64,000 nt of DNA, from positions 1 to 64,000 of the forward strand of contig JAJNAZ010000010.1 in the NCBI GenBank assembly GCA_021155855.1, written 5' to 3'. A model generated the notes under the pieces. That model searched no databases. It saw only the letters and a program-made list of their open reading frames with translations, and was not told the origin of the DNA. Made by a program: the position numbers and the translations under genes. Shown here piece after piece: positions 18,592 to 27,127 of this stretch. The first letter of the stretch is position 1, and every line of letters starts with the position of its first letter. This DNA is from Solirubrobacterales bacterium. GTDB taxonomy: Bacteria; Actinomycetota; Thermoleophilia; Solirubrobacterales; 70-9.

Positions 18592-19316
18592 CGGGCCTGG
18601 ATCCGGGTTGCCGGCTCGGGCCGGCGGCGCGGACGCCCGTAGCGCGAGCGATACGGAATCGGGCTGCGGCGCAGATAGTCGACAGGGATGCTCCAGGCGT
18701 GGACGAGGCGGCTGAACGGCCACCAGGCGAACAGCAGCCAGGCGGAAATGACGTGGAGCTGGAAGACGAACGTGACCTCCCCCCCGGTCATCAGCTCGGG
18801 CTGGGGATCGAGCACGAAGAGCTGGCGGAAGTAGGGGGCGACGCTCTCGCGGTAGTGGACGGCGTCGCCGAAATTGGCGATCGTCGCCAGCATCCCGGTG
18901 ACGATCCCGAGCGCGAGCAGGCCCATCGTGATCACGTCGGCGCGCGTCGTCGTTACCCGCACGCGCGGAAAGCGCAGGCGACGGTAGACGAGCAGGACGA
19001 AGCCAACGCAGACAGCGCCGCCGGCCGCCAGCCCCCCGATCACCGCGATCACGTGATAAGCGTCGTCGCTTACCCCGACGGCGGCCGTCCACGAGCGCGG
19101 GATCAAGATGCCGAGCACGTGGCCGCCGATCGCCGCCAGCACCCCGAAGTGAAAGATCGTGCTCGCGTACTTGAGCACCCGGCTCTCCAGCAGCTGGGTC
19201 GAGCGCGCGCCCCAGCCGTACTGGTCGCGCCGATAGCGCCACCAGTGCCCGACGACGAACACCGCCAGCGCCGCGTAGGGCAGCACCGCGTAGAGGAGGA
19301 CGTCGCCCTGGCTCAT
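18588..19316 (-). CDS. narI: Respiratory nitrate reductase gamma subunit (cyt b)
   Basis: 242 residues with five membrane segments. Heme-b ligands are expected in STIFHFGVLAAIGGHVLGIL and in FQLHVISAWLLFAWWPFSRL with a following VHAWSIP, which is the NarI pattern of two His per terminal helix. It takes electrons from the quinol pool and passes them to the NarH iron-sulfur chain. Overlaps narJ and narK by four bases each. The C-terminal ~30 residues are Arg-rich and cytoplasmic. Confidence 0.93.
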   Translation of the reverse strand: MSQGDVLLYAVLPYAALAVFVVGHWWRYRRDQYGWGARSTQLLESRVLKYASTIFHFGVLAAIGGHVLGILIPRSWTAAVGVSDDAYHVIAVIGGLAAGGAVCVGFVLLVYRRLRFPRVRVTTTRADVITMGLLALGIVTGMLATIANFGDAVHYRESVAPYFRQLFVLDPQPELMTGGEVTFVFQLHVISAWLLFAWWPFSRLVHAWSIPVDYLRRSPIPYRSRYGRPRRRPEPATRIQAR

Positions 19317-19975
19317 CGCGCCTCACCGCCGCCGACCAGTGGCTGCCCGGCGGCCGGGTCGTCGACCGGCATCACCTCGGGCGGCGCGAAGGGCTCGAGG
19401 CCGACCTCCTCGTACGGGGGCCCCTCGGCGGCCAGGCGCCTCACCCGGGCGAGCTTGGCCGCGCTCAAGCGCCCGAGCGAGGCGATCACGACGTCGAGCA
19501 GCGGCGCGTAGGGGCTCCCCTCCCGCCCGAGCCCGGCGCGGACGAGCTCGATCGCAACCCGGTGCTCCTCCAGCAGCCCGGTACCGGCGGGGGTGGGCGC
19601 CAGGGCGGCGAACTCGCAGATCAGCGGCAGGAAGTCGGGGAGCTCGGTGCCCGGGGGCTCGAACCCGGCCGCCCGGTAGGCCCCCTTGAGCCGCAGCAAC
19701 GCCATCCCCCGCTGGCGGCGGTCGCCGTGCACGTGGTAGGTGAGATGGAGGCTGCACTGCTTGCTGAAGTCGAACGCATCGACGTAGAGGCGCTGGAGCT
19801 CACCCGCCGGCGTTCGCGCGTACCACTCACAGAAGCGGCGCAGTTCCTCGGCCTGGCGACCGCGCGCCGGACGGAGCTCCAGCCCGGCCACCTCGAGGGC
19901 GGCGGCCCGCAGCTCCTCGGTCGGGTACTGGAGCAGCAGCGAGACGAGCTTCAGCGGGTGAACGGACTCAGCCAC
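19313..19975 (-). CDS. narJ: Nitrate reductase assembly chaperone
   Basis: 220 residues, the usual NarJ/TorD-family length. Visible features: LKLVSLLLQYPTEEL at the start, YVDAFDFSKQCSLHLTYHVH in the middle (the conserved F-D-x-x-x-x-x-S-L-H-L), and LPLICEFAAL later. NarJ binds apo-NarG and admits the molybdenum cofactor; it is not part of the mature enzyme. It starts with GTG at 19975 inside the end of narH (8-base overlap) and overlaps narI. Confidence 0.92.
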   Translation of the reverse strand: MAESVHPLKLVSLLLQYPTEELRAAALEVAGLELRPARGRQAEELRRFCEWYARTPAGELQRLYVDAFDFSKQCSLHLTYHVHGDRRQRGMALLRLKGAYRAAGFEPPGTELPDFLPLICEFAALAPTPAGTGLLEEHRVAIELVRAGLGREGSPYAPLLDVVIASLGRLSAAKLARVRRLAAEGPPYEEVGLEPFAPPEVMPVDDPAAGQPLVGGGEAR

Positions 19976-21548
19976 GCCCGTCTCCGTTCGGGCGATGGCG
20001 GACGAGGTGGTCGCGGAGATCGAAGTCCGGGTCCACCGCGCCCTCTTCGTATCCCGCTTCGCCCGTCGCGTGGGCTGCGAGCGGGACCACGGTCTCGGCC
20101 TTGCCCGAGAAGTCGATCCCGCACGAGCCCTGCTCGGCGAACGCCTCCGGCGAGACCTCGCCGTGGCGCTTCGGGAGCACGTAGCGGTCGTCGTAGTCGC
20201 CGATCGCCACCATCCGGAACATCTTCTCCATCTCCGTCGGCTCCATGCCGACGTCGGTCGCGATCGCGGTGTCGACGCGGCCGTCGACGTCGGCGGCGCG
20301 CATGAAGCGGCGCATCGCCGCCATCCGGGTCAGCGAACGCCGCACGGGCTCGGGGTCGCCCGCCGCCAGGAAGCTGGCCAGGTACTCGATCGGGATCCGC
20401 ATCTCATCGACCGCGGCGAAGAGGTGATCGGGATCGGCGTGCTCCGTGCCCTCCTCGATCATGCTCTCGACCGGCGACAGCGGCGGCACGTACCAGACCA
20501 TCGGCAGGGTCCGGTACTCGGGGTGCAGCGGCAGCGCGATCCGCCAGCGCTTGCACATCGCGTAGATCGGCGAGCGGCGCGCCGCCTCGATCCAGTCGTC
20601 GGCGATCCCGTCGCGGCGGGCGGCCTCGCGGACCTCGGGATCGTCGGGGTCGAGCATCAGGTCGAGCTGGGCGTCGAGCAGATCGTGCTCCTCGGGCACC
20701 GAGGCCGCGGCCTCGACCCGGTCGGTGTCGATAAGGACGATGCCGAGGTGGCGCAGGCGCCCGACGCAGGTCTCCGAGCACACGGTCGGCAGCCCGGCCT
20801 CGACCCGCGGGTAACAGAAGTTGCACTTCTCCGCCTTGCCCGTGTTCCAGTTGAAGTAGACCTTCTTGTAGGGACATCCGGAGACGCAGAAGCGCCACGA
20901 GCGGCACGCCTCCTGGTCGACGAGCACGATCCCGTCCTCCTCGCGCTTGTACATCGCGCCCGAGGGACAGGAGGCGACGCAGGACGGGTTGACGCAGTGC
21001 TCGCAGATCCGCGGCAGGTACATCATGAACGCCTGCTCGAACTCGAGCTTGACCTTGTCCTCGAGCTCGCGGCGGTTCGGGTCGTTGGCGGCGTTGCGCG
21101 GCGAGCCGGCGAGGTCGTCGTCCCAGTTCGGGCCCCATTGGAGGTCGAGGTCGCCGCCGGTGACCAGCGACTTCGGCCGCGCCGCCGGCTGCACGTCGGA
21201 CGCCGGGGCGCTGATCAGGTGGTCGTAGTCGTATGTCCAGGGCTCGTAGTAGTCGTCGATCGTCGGCAGGTCCGGGTTCCAGAAGATGCTCGCCAGCTTG
21301 CGCAGCCGGCCCCCGGCCCGCAGCTGGAGCTTGCCGCGGCGGTTCAGCTTCCATCCGCCCTGCCAGCGCTCCTGGTCCTCGTAGTCGCGGGGATAGCCGC
21401 GGCCGGGCTTCGTCTCGACGTTGTTGAACCAGATGTACTCGGTGCCGCGGCGGTTGGTCCACACGTTCTTGCAGGTGACGGAGCAGGTGTGACAGCCGAT
21501 GCACTTGTCGAGGTTCATCACCATCCCCATCTGCGCCCGGACCCTCAT
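19968..21548 (-). CDS. narH: Respiratory nitrate reductase beta subunit
   Basis: 526 residues, the normal length. Four cysteine clusters are seen: CIGCHTCSVTCKNVW near the N-terminus, CEHCVNPSCVASCPSGAM at ~185, CRSWRFCVSGCPYKK at ~215 where Trp replaces one Cys and gives the [3Fe-4S] centre, and CNFCYPR with a later single Cys at ~240-265. It conducts electrons from the NarI hemes to NarG. ATG at 21548 overlaps narG in an ATGA junction. No sign of damage. Confidence 0.95.
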   Translation of the reverse strand: MRVRAQMGMVMNLDKCIGCHTCSVTCKNVWTNRRGTEYIWFNNVETKPGRGYPRDYEDQERWQGGWKLNRRGKLQLRAGGRLRKLASIFWNPDLPTIDDYYEPWTYDYDHLISAPASDVQPAARPKSLVTGGDLDLQWGPNWDDDLAGSPRNAANDPNRRELEDKVKLEFEQAFMMYLPRICEHCVNPSCVASCPSGAMYKREEDGIVLVDQEACRSWRFCVSGCPYKKVYFNWNTGKAEKCNFCYPRVEAGLPTVCSETCVGRLRHLGIVLIDTDRVEAAASVPEEHDLLDAQLDLMLDPDDPEVREAARRDGIADDWIEAARRSPIYAMCKRWRIALPLHPEYRTLPMVWYVPPLSPVESMIEEGTEHADPDHLFAAVDEMRIPIEYLASFLAAGDPEPVRRSLTRMAAMRRFMRAADVDGRVDTAIATDVGMEPTEMEKMFRMVAIGDYDDRYVLPKRHGEVSPEAFAEQGSCGIDFSGKAETVVPLAAHATGEAGYEEGAVDPDFDLRDHLVRHRPNGDGRG

Positions 21549-24500
21549 CGGTAATCCACCTCGCTGCGGCGCTTGCGAACGATGATCAGCTGATCGCGCT
21601 GCGGGCCGGTGGGCCCGTAGTAGTTGAAGCCCCAGGAGAGCTGCGCGTAGCCGCCGATCAGATGGCTGGGCTTGATCGAGATCCGGGTCAGCGAGTTGTC
21701 GGTGCCCCCGCGAGCGCCCGAGATCTCGGAGACGGGGACGTTCACGTGGCGGTCCTGGGAGTGGTAGTAGAGCGCCACGCCGGGGGGCACGCGATGCGAG
21801 ACCACGGCGCGGCAGGCGACGGTGCCGTGGCGGTTGTAGACCTCGAGCCAGTCGTTGTCGGCGACCCCGATCCGCTCGGCGTCCGCGGTCGCCAACCACA
21901 TCGCCGGCCCGCCGCGAAACAGGGTCAGCATCAGCAGGTTGTCCTGGAACTCGGAGTGGATCGACCACTTCGAGTGCGGGGTCAGATAGCGCACCGTGAC
22001 CTCGAGGCCGTCCTCCGCCGCCGGCTCGCCCGCGAGGCCATGGAGCTGACCGGCGTCGACCGGCGGGCGGTAGGCGGGCAGGCCCTCGCCCAAGTCGAGC
22101 ATCCACGCGTGGTCGATGAACAGCTGCTGGCGGCCGGTCAGCGTCCGCCATGGGATCAGCAGCTCGACGTTGGCGGTGAACGGCGAGTACCGGCGCTCGC
22201 GCGACTCGAGCCCCGACCACTCCGCCGACGCGATCACCTTGCGCGGCTGCACGTTGATCTCGCCGAAGCTGAGCCGCTCGTCGGCGCGCTCCTCCGGCAC
22301 CTGGGCCAGCTCGAGCCCGGTCTGGCCCTCGAGCGCGCGAAAGCCCTCGACCGCGAGCCGCCCGTTGGTGGTCCCCGAGAGCGCCAGGATCGCCTCGCAG
22401 ACGTCGACGTCGCGGCGCAGCGACGGTCGCCCGTTAGCCCTGCCGCCGCCGTTCGCGCGCCCGTTGCGGCGACCGAGCTCGGCGACCTCGATCTCGGGCT
22501 TCCAGGCGACCCCCTTGGCGCCGATCCCGGCGCTTTCGACCAGTGGCCCGAGCGCCGCCATCTGCTCGGCGACCGCCGTGTAGTCACGCTCCACGGTCGC
22601 GAGCTTCGGCATCGTGCGGCCCGGGAGCGGCTCGCACTCCCCAGCCTTCCAGTCGCGCACCCGGCCCAGCGGCTGAGCGAGCTCCTCCGGCGTGTCGTGA
22701 AGCAGCGGCGCCGCGACCAGGTCGGTGCGGGTGCCGAGGTGCTTGGCGGCGAGGCGGCTGAACTCGGCGGCGATCCGGTTGAACGCCTCCCAGTCGGTTT
22801 TCGTCTCCCACGGTGGCGGGATCGCGGCGTTGAACGGGTGCACGAACGGGTGCAGGTCGGTGCTCGAGAGGTCGTGCTTCTCGTACCAAGTCGCCGCCGG
22901 CAGGACGACGTCGGAGTACACGCACGAGCCATTCATGCGGAAGTCGATTGTCGTGAACAGGTCGAGCTTGCCCACCGGCGCCCCGTCGCGCCACTCCACC
23001 TCCCGCGGGCGCTGCTCGGGCGCCGACTCGGCGGCGCGGACCGCCGCGTCGGGCACGCCGAGCAGGTGGCGCAAGAAGTACTCGTGGCCCTTGCTCGAGG
23101 AGCCGAGCAGGTTCGCCCGCCAGAGCGTCAGCACGCGCGGGAAGTTCGCCGGGTCGTCGGGATCCTCGGCCGCGAACCGCAGCCGGTTCTCGCGCAGCTC
23201 GTCGACCACGAGCTCGGCGGGCTCGAGCCCGCGCTCGCGCGCCTCGTCGCAGAGGTCGAGCGGGTTGCGGTCGAAGCTGGGGTAGGAGGGCAGCCAGCCG
23301 AGCCGGGCGGCGAGCGCGTGGCAGTCGGCGAGGTGGCGCTCGCCGAGCGAGCCGTTGCCGGCGGGCGAGGTGAACTCGTCGGCGCCGAAGGTCTCGTAGC
23401 GCCACTGGTCGGTGGCCAGATACCAGAACGGGGTCGCGGGCTGCTGACGCGGCGGGCGCGACCAGTCGAGCGCGAAGGCGACCGTCATCCAGCCGGTGAT
23501 CGGGCGCACCTTCTCCTGGCCGACGTAGTGGGCCCAGCCGCCGCCGTTGATGCCCTGGCAGCCGCAGAACAAGACCAAGGCGAGCATCGCGCGGTAGGTC
23601 TGGTCGGCGTGGAACCAATGGTTGGTGCCGGCGCCCATGACGATCATCGAGCGCCCCTCGGTGCGCTCGGCGTTGGCGGCGAACTCGCGCGCGATCCGGA
23701 CGCAGCGGCCGGCGTCGACGCCGGTGATCGTCTGCTGCCATGCCGGCGTGTAGGGCGCCGAGTCGTCGTCGTAGCCGCTCGGCCACTCCCCGGGCAGGCC
23801 CTCGCGCCCGACCCCGTACTGAGCCAATGCGAGATCGAGGACGGTGGTCACCAGCCGTCCACCGATCCGCTTCGCGGGCACGCCGCGGCTGATCGTCGTG
23901 CCGCCCTCGGTCCTGCCGCCCTCGAACCGCGGCAGCGTCACCTCGACCAGCTCGTCGTGGTCGCCGAGCAGGGTCAGCGCCGGCTCGACCTCGCCCAGGT
24001 CGAGGTTCCAGCGCCCGGCGCCCTGCTCGCCCCAGCGAAAGCCGATCGAGCCGTTCGGCGCCACCGGCTCACCGCGCGAGGCATCCCAGACGACGGTCCT
24101 CCACTCCCCGTTCTCGCCCTGCTCGCCGAGGTCCGACGCGCGCAGGAAGGTGTCGGCGACGCGGCTTCCATCCTCGCGCTCCCGTAGCGTCACCAGCATC
24201 GGCATGTCGGTGTAGCGGCGCGCGTAGTCGCGGAAGTAGGGCGCTTCGCGCTCGACGTACCACTCCCTCAGGATCACGTGGCCCATCGCCATCGCCAGGG
24301 CGCCGTCGGTGCCCGCCTCGGCGGGCAGCCAGTGATCGGCGAACTTGGTGTGGCCGGCGTAGTCCGGGGAGATGACGACCACCTTCTGGCCGCGGTAGCG
24401 CGCCTCGGTCATGAAGTGCGCGTCCGGGGTCCGCGTCTGGGGGATGTTCGAGCCCCAGAGGATCAGGTAGGAGGAATTCCACCAGTCGGCCGACTCGGGG

Positions 24501-25219
24501 ACGTCGGTCTGATCGCCCCAGATCTGCGGCGAGGCGGGCGGCAGATCCGCGTACCAGTCGTAGAAGGAGAGGCAGACACCCCCGATCAGTGAGAGAAAGC
24601 GCGTGCCGGCCGTGTAGGAGACCATCGACATCGCCGGGATCGGGGAGAAGCCGGCGATCCGGTCGGGCCCGTAGCGCCGAATCGTGTGCACGTGGGCGGC
24701 CGCGATCAGCTCCGCCGCGTCGTCCCAGGAAGCACGCACGAAACCGCCCTTGCCGCGCTGGGACTTGTAGGCGCGGGCGCGCTCGGGATCGTCGGCGATC
24801 GACGCCCAGGCCTCGACCGGATCGCCGAGCCGGTCGCGGGCCTCGCGGTACATCTCCAGCAGCACGCCGCGCACGTACGGATACTTCGGCCGCAGCGGTG
24901 AGTAGACGTACCAGGAGAACGAGGCCCCGCGGGGGCAGCCGCGGGGCTCGTAGTCGGGGACGTCGGGGCCGTTGGAGGGATAGTCGGTCTGCTGGGTCTC
25001 CCAGGTGACGAGCCCGTCCTTGACGTGGATCTTCCACGAGCACGAGCCGGTGCAGTTGACGCCGTGGGTGGAGCGGACGACGCGATCGTGCTGCCAGCGC
25101 CGCCGGTAGGAGGCCTCCCAATCGCGGGCGTAGGTCGAGGCCTCGTTCCAGCCGTCGGGGGAGCGCTGGCGTGGCTCGAAGAACTGCCTCGCGCGAAGCA
25201 GGGCGCGTCCGTCAGCCAT
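21545..25219 (-). CDS. narG: Respiratory nitrate reductase alpha subunit (Mo-bis-MGD)
   Basis: 1224 residues. FS0 [4Fe-4S] ligands are His52, Cys56, Cys60 (THGVNCTGSCSW) and Cys95 (CPRGAS), the His-Cys3 set of NarG. The molybdenum-ligand Asp is about residue 225 in FYDWYADLPPASP. It reduces nitrate to nitrite, using the cofactor. There is no twin-arginine signal before the core, so the catalytic side faces the cytoplasm as in the classical membrane-bound enzyme, which agrees with the presence of NarK. First gene of the operon narGHJI-narK-hemerythrin-CopD; all six junctions overlap. The start ATG at 25219 follows CGAGGGAG. Confidence 0.96.
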   Translation of the reverse strand: MADGRALLRARQFFEPRQRSPDGWNEASTYARDWEASYRRRWQHDRVVRSTHGVNCTGSCSWKIHVKDGLVTWETQQTDYPSNGPDVPDYEPRGCPRGASFSWYVYSPLRPKYPYVRGVLLEMYREARDRLGDPVEAWASIADDPERARAYKSQRGKGGFVRASWDDAAELIAAAHVHTIRRYGPDRIAGFSPIPAMSMVSYTAGTRFLSLIGGVCLSFYDWYADLPPASPQIWGDQTDVPESADWWNSSYLILWGSNIPQTRTPDAHFMTEARYRGQKVVVISPDYAGHTKFADHWLPAEAGTDGALAMAMGHVILREWYVEREAPYFRDYARRYTDMPMLVTLREREDGSRVADTFLRASDLGEQGENGEWRTVVWDASRGEPVAPNGSIGFRWGEQGAGRWNLDLGEVEPALTLLGDHDELVEVTLPRFEGGRTEGGTTISRGVPAKRIGGRLVTTVLDLALAQYGVGREGLPGEWPSGYDDDSAPYTPAWQQTITGVDAGRCVRIAREFAANAERTEGRSMIVMGAGTNHWFHADQTYRAMLALVLFCGCQGINGGGWAHYVGQEKVRPITGWMTVAFALDWSRPPRQQPATPFWYLATDQWRYETFGADEFTSPAGNGSLGERHLADCHALAARLGWLPSYPSFDRNPLDLCDEARERGLEPAELVVDELRENRLRFAAEDPDDPANFPRVLTLWRANLLGSSSKGHEYFLRHLLGVPDAAVRAAESAPEQRPREVEWRDGAPVGKLDLFTTIDFRMNGSCVYSDVVLPAATWYEKHDLSSTDLHPFVHPFNAAIPPPWETKTDWEAFNRIAAEFSRLAAKHLGTRTDLVAAPLLHDTPEELAQPLGRVRDWKAGECEPLPGRTMPKLATVERDYTAVAEQMAALGPLVESAGIGAKGVAWKPEIEVAELGRRNGRANGGGRANGRPSLRRDVDVCEAILALSGTTNGRLAVEGFRALEGQTGLELAQVPEERADERLSFGEINVQPRKVIASAEWSGLESRERRYSPFTANVELLIPWRTLTGRQQLFIDHAWMLDLGEGLPAYRPPVDAGQLHGLAGEPAAEDGLEVTVRYLTPHSKWSIHSEFQDNLLMLTLFRGGPAMWLATADAERIGVADNDWLEVYNRHGTVACRAVVSHRVPPGVALYYHSQDRHVNVPVSEISGARGGTDNSLTRISIKPSHLIGGYAQLSWGFNYYGPTGPQRDQLIIVRKRRSEVDYR

Positions 25220-25260
25220 CGCTCCCTCGGACTCGGCGGCGATCTCTCATCCGCGCGGCG

Positions 25261-25287
25261 ATCCTATTGAATCGGTGCATGTGATCA
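25261..25287 (-). promoter_or_regulatory. Candidate nar operon promoter with a CRP/FNR-like half site
   Basis: Read leftward, CAATAGGAT (25269-25261) supplies a TAGGAT -10 box about 40 bases before narG. TGATCACA (25287-25280), a half site of the CRP/FNR type, would overlap the -35 position. The opposite half is poor, so this is suggestive only. The remainder of the 291-base gap to 25511 has no gene. Confidence 0.25.
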
Positions 25288-25457
25288 GCACGCTCGGGTT
25301 CCCTCGGGGCTCAGCGGGCGATCCGCCAGTTGACTGGTGCGTCTTCACCGGGGTCGTTCCGACCGACTCCATGCAGGCTCGTCGAGATCGTCGCTCTTGG
25401 CGGCGGCCCACACATCGGTGTCGATCGCGGATCGGAGCTCAGGGGTCGCTACGCAGT

Positions 25458-25478
25458 CGCGAGCGCATTGCGCTCGCG
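25458..25478. promoter_or_regulatory. 21-bp near-perfect palindrome
   Basis: CGCGAGCGCA (25458-25467), one T, then TGCGCTCGCG (25469-25478): ten perfectly paired bases around a single central base. It lies 33 bases before the start of the kinase-like fusion gene. It could be an operator for a dimeric regulator, or a hairpin in the 5' leader masking the start. Confidence 0.4.
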
Positions 25479-25510
25479 TCCGGCCTCATCGAGGTCGGGC
25501 CGCTGTCAGG

Positions 25511-27103
25511 ATGGTGCGGGCGATGGGGTCCCTCGCTGCACAGCCGCCGCTGGTGCGGGCGATGCTCGAGCCCGGCTTCTACCCCGGGGCGCCGCGGGTC
25601 GAGCTTCGCGAGACGCACACCTCGTGGGTGTTCCTGGCCGGTGATCGTGCCTACAAGGTGAAGAAGCCGGTGGTCTTTCCGTTCCTCGACTACGGCACCC
25701 TCGATCGCCGCCGCGAGATGTGCGAGCGGGAGCTGCGGCTCAATCGGCGTCTCGCCCCCGAGATCTATCTCGCCGTGGTCGGCGTCACCGAGAGCGAGCA
25801 CCGGTACTCGCTCACCGACCCCGATGACCCGGCGGCAGTCGAGTACGCGGTCGAGATGCGGCGCGTCGACGAGAGTCGCAGCCTCGAGGTTCTGGTCACG
25901 AACAGAGAGCTCGAGCCCGCTCACGTGTTGGCCGTCGGCCGTCTGCTGGCGCGATTTCACGCCGAGGCCCCGATCGCCCCACCCGCGCTGCGCGGGATCG
26001 AGATCCTGGTCGCCACACTGAAGGAGAACCTGACCACGCTGCGCGAGGCGGGCGAGACGGTACTCGGTCGCCACCGGCTCGATGCGACGGAACGCTTCAC
26101 CCATGCGTTCTTCTCGGCTCACCGTGGAGAGTTGGTCGAGCGCGGGCGGAGTGGGCTGATCCGCGATGGCCACGGCGACCTGCGCGCCGAGCATGTGATC
26201 GTGCCGGCTGAGGACGCCATCTACATCTACGACTGCATCGAGTTCGACCCGGCGCTGAGGCAGATCGACGTCGCCGCCGACCTCGCGTTCCTGCTCATGG
26301 ATCTAGCGCGGCTCGGCGCCGAGCACCCAGCGTTCGAGCTCGTCGACGCGTACCGGTCCGCCGGGGGCGAGCCCGGGGATGACGCTCTGCTCAGCTTCTT
26401 CGCCGCCTATCGAGCCTGGGTGCGGGCGAAGATCGCCAGCCTGCAGGCCCACGAGCACGCGGTCGGCGATCCCGAGCGCGATGGCCTCGAGGCCCGGGCG
26501 GGCACGCTGATGCGGCTCGGGCACCGCTTCGCCTGGCGCGCCCGCGGTCCCCTGGTCCTGGTGATCTGCGGCGTGGCCGCAACCGGCAAGTCGACCCTCG
26601 CACGGGAGGTCGCCGCCGCCAGCGGCTGGGAGCACGTGTCCTCCGACCTGACGCGCAAGCGTCTCGCCGGCATCGATCCGCGGCAACGAGCGGGCGAGGG
26701 GCACTACTCGCCGGAGTTCACGCTTCGGACCTACGCGGAGCTGGGCAAGGTCGCGCGGGCGGAGCTGGATCGGAACGCAGGGGTGATCGTCGATGCGACC
26801 TTCCACCGCCGTGTCGAGCGCGACGCCTTCCGAGCAGAGCTCGGCGATCGCCGGACGCTGTTCGTCGAGTGCCGCGCGCCTTTCGAGCTGCTCCGGGAGC
26901 GGATCCGCACCCGCGAGCTCGACCCGGACCGCGTTTCCGACGCCGACGCCGAGGTGGTTCGCCGCCAGCTCGCGGAGTTCGAACCGCTCGCCGAGGTGGC
27001 CGCCGGCGAGCGCACCGGCATCGCCACGGAGGCAGCTCCCGCAGAGCTCCTCACCCGCGTCGAGAGCTTCGTCGACGACCGGGTCTGGAATCCGGGCGGG
27101 TGA
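25511..27103 (+). CDS. Aminoglycoside-phosphotransferase-like + P-loop kinase fusion
   Basis: 530 residues in two domains. Residues ~10-340 resemble the APH/choline-kinase fold: TSWVFLAGDRAYKVKKPVVF carries the nucleotide lysines and DGHGDLRAEHVIV the catalytic loop, with IEFDP after it as metal ligand. From ~345 a zeta-toxin-like or gluconate-kinase-like P-loop domain follows, with Walker A CGVAATGKSTLAREV and a later VIVDATFHRRVERDAF. This two-kinase architecture is a known but uncharacterised family; in mycobacteria such genes are found near universal-stress genes. Substrates are unknown. Start ATG 25511 is one option; ATG at 25523 is another. Confidence 0.75.
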   Translation: MVRAMGSLAAQPPLVRAMLEPGFYPGAPRVELRETHTSWVFLAGDRAYKVKKPVVFPFLDYGTLDRRREMCERELRLNRRLAPEIYLAVVGVTESEHRYSLTDPDDPAAVEYAVEMRRVDESRSLEVLVTNRELEPAHVLAVGRLLARFHAEAPIAPPALRGIEILVATLKENLTTLREAGETVLGRHRLDATERFTHAFFSAHRGELVERGRSGLIRDGHGDLRAEHVIVPAEDAIYIYDCIEFDPALRQIDVAADLAFLLMDLARLGAEHPAFELVDAYRSAGGEPGDDALLSFFAAYRAWVRAKIASLQAHEHAVGDPERDGLEARAGTLMRLGHRFAWRARGPLVLVICGVAATGKSTLAREVAAASGWEHVSSDLTRKRLAGIDPRQRAGEGHYSPEFTLRTYAELGKVARAELDRNAGVIVDATFHRRVERDAFRAELGDRRTLFVECRAPFELLRERIRTRELDPDRVSDADAEVVRRQLAEFEPLAEVAAGERTGIATEAAPAELLTRVESFVDDRVWNPGG

Positions 27104-27127
27104 CGGACCGACCTCGACCGCCCGATC

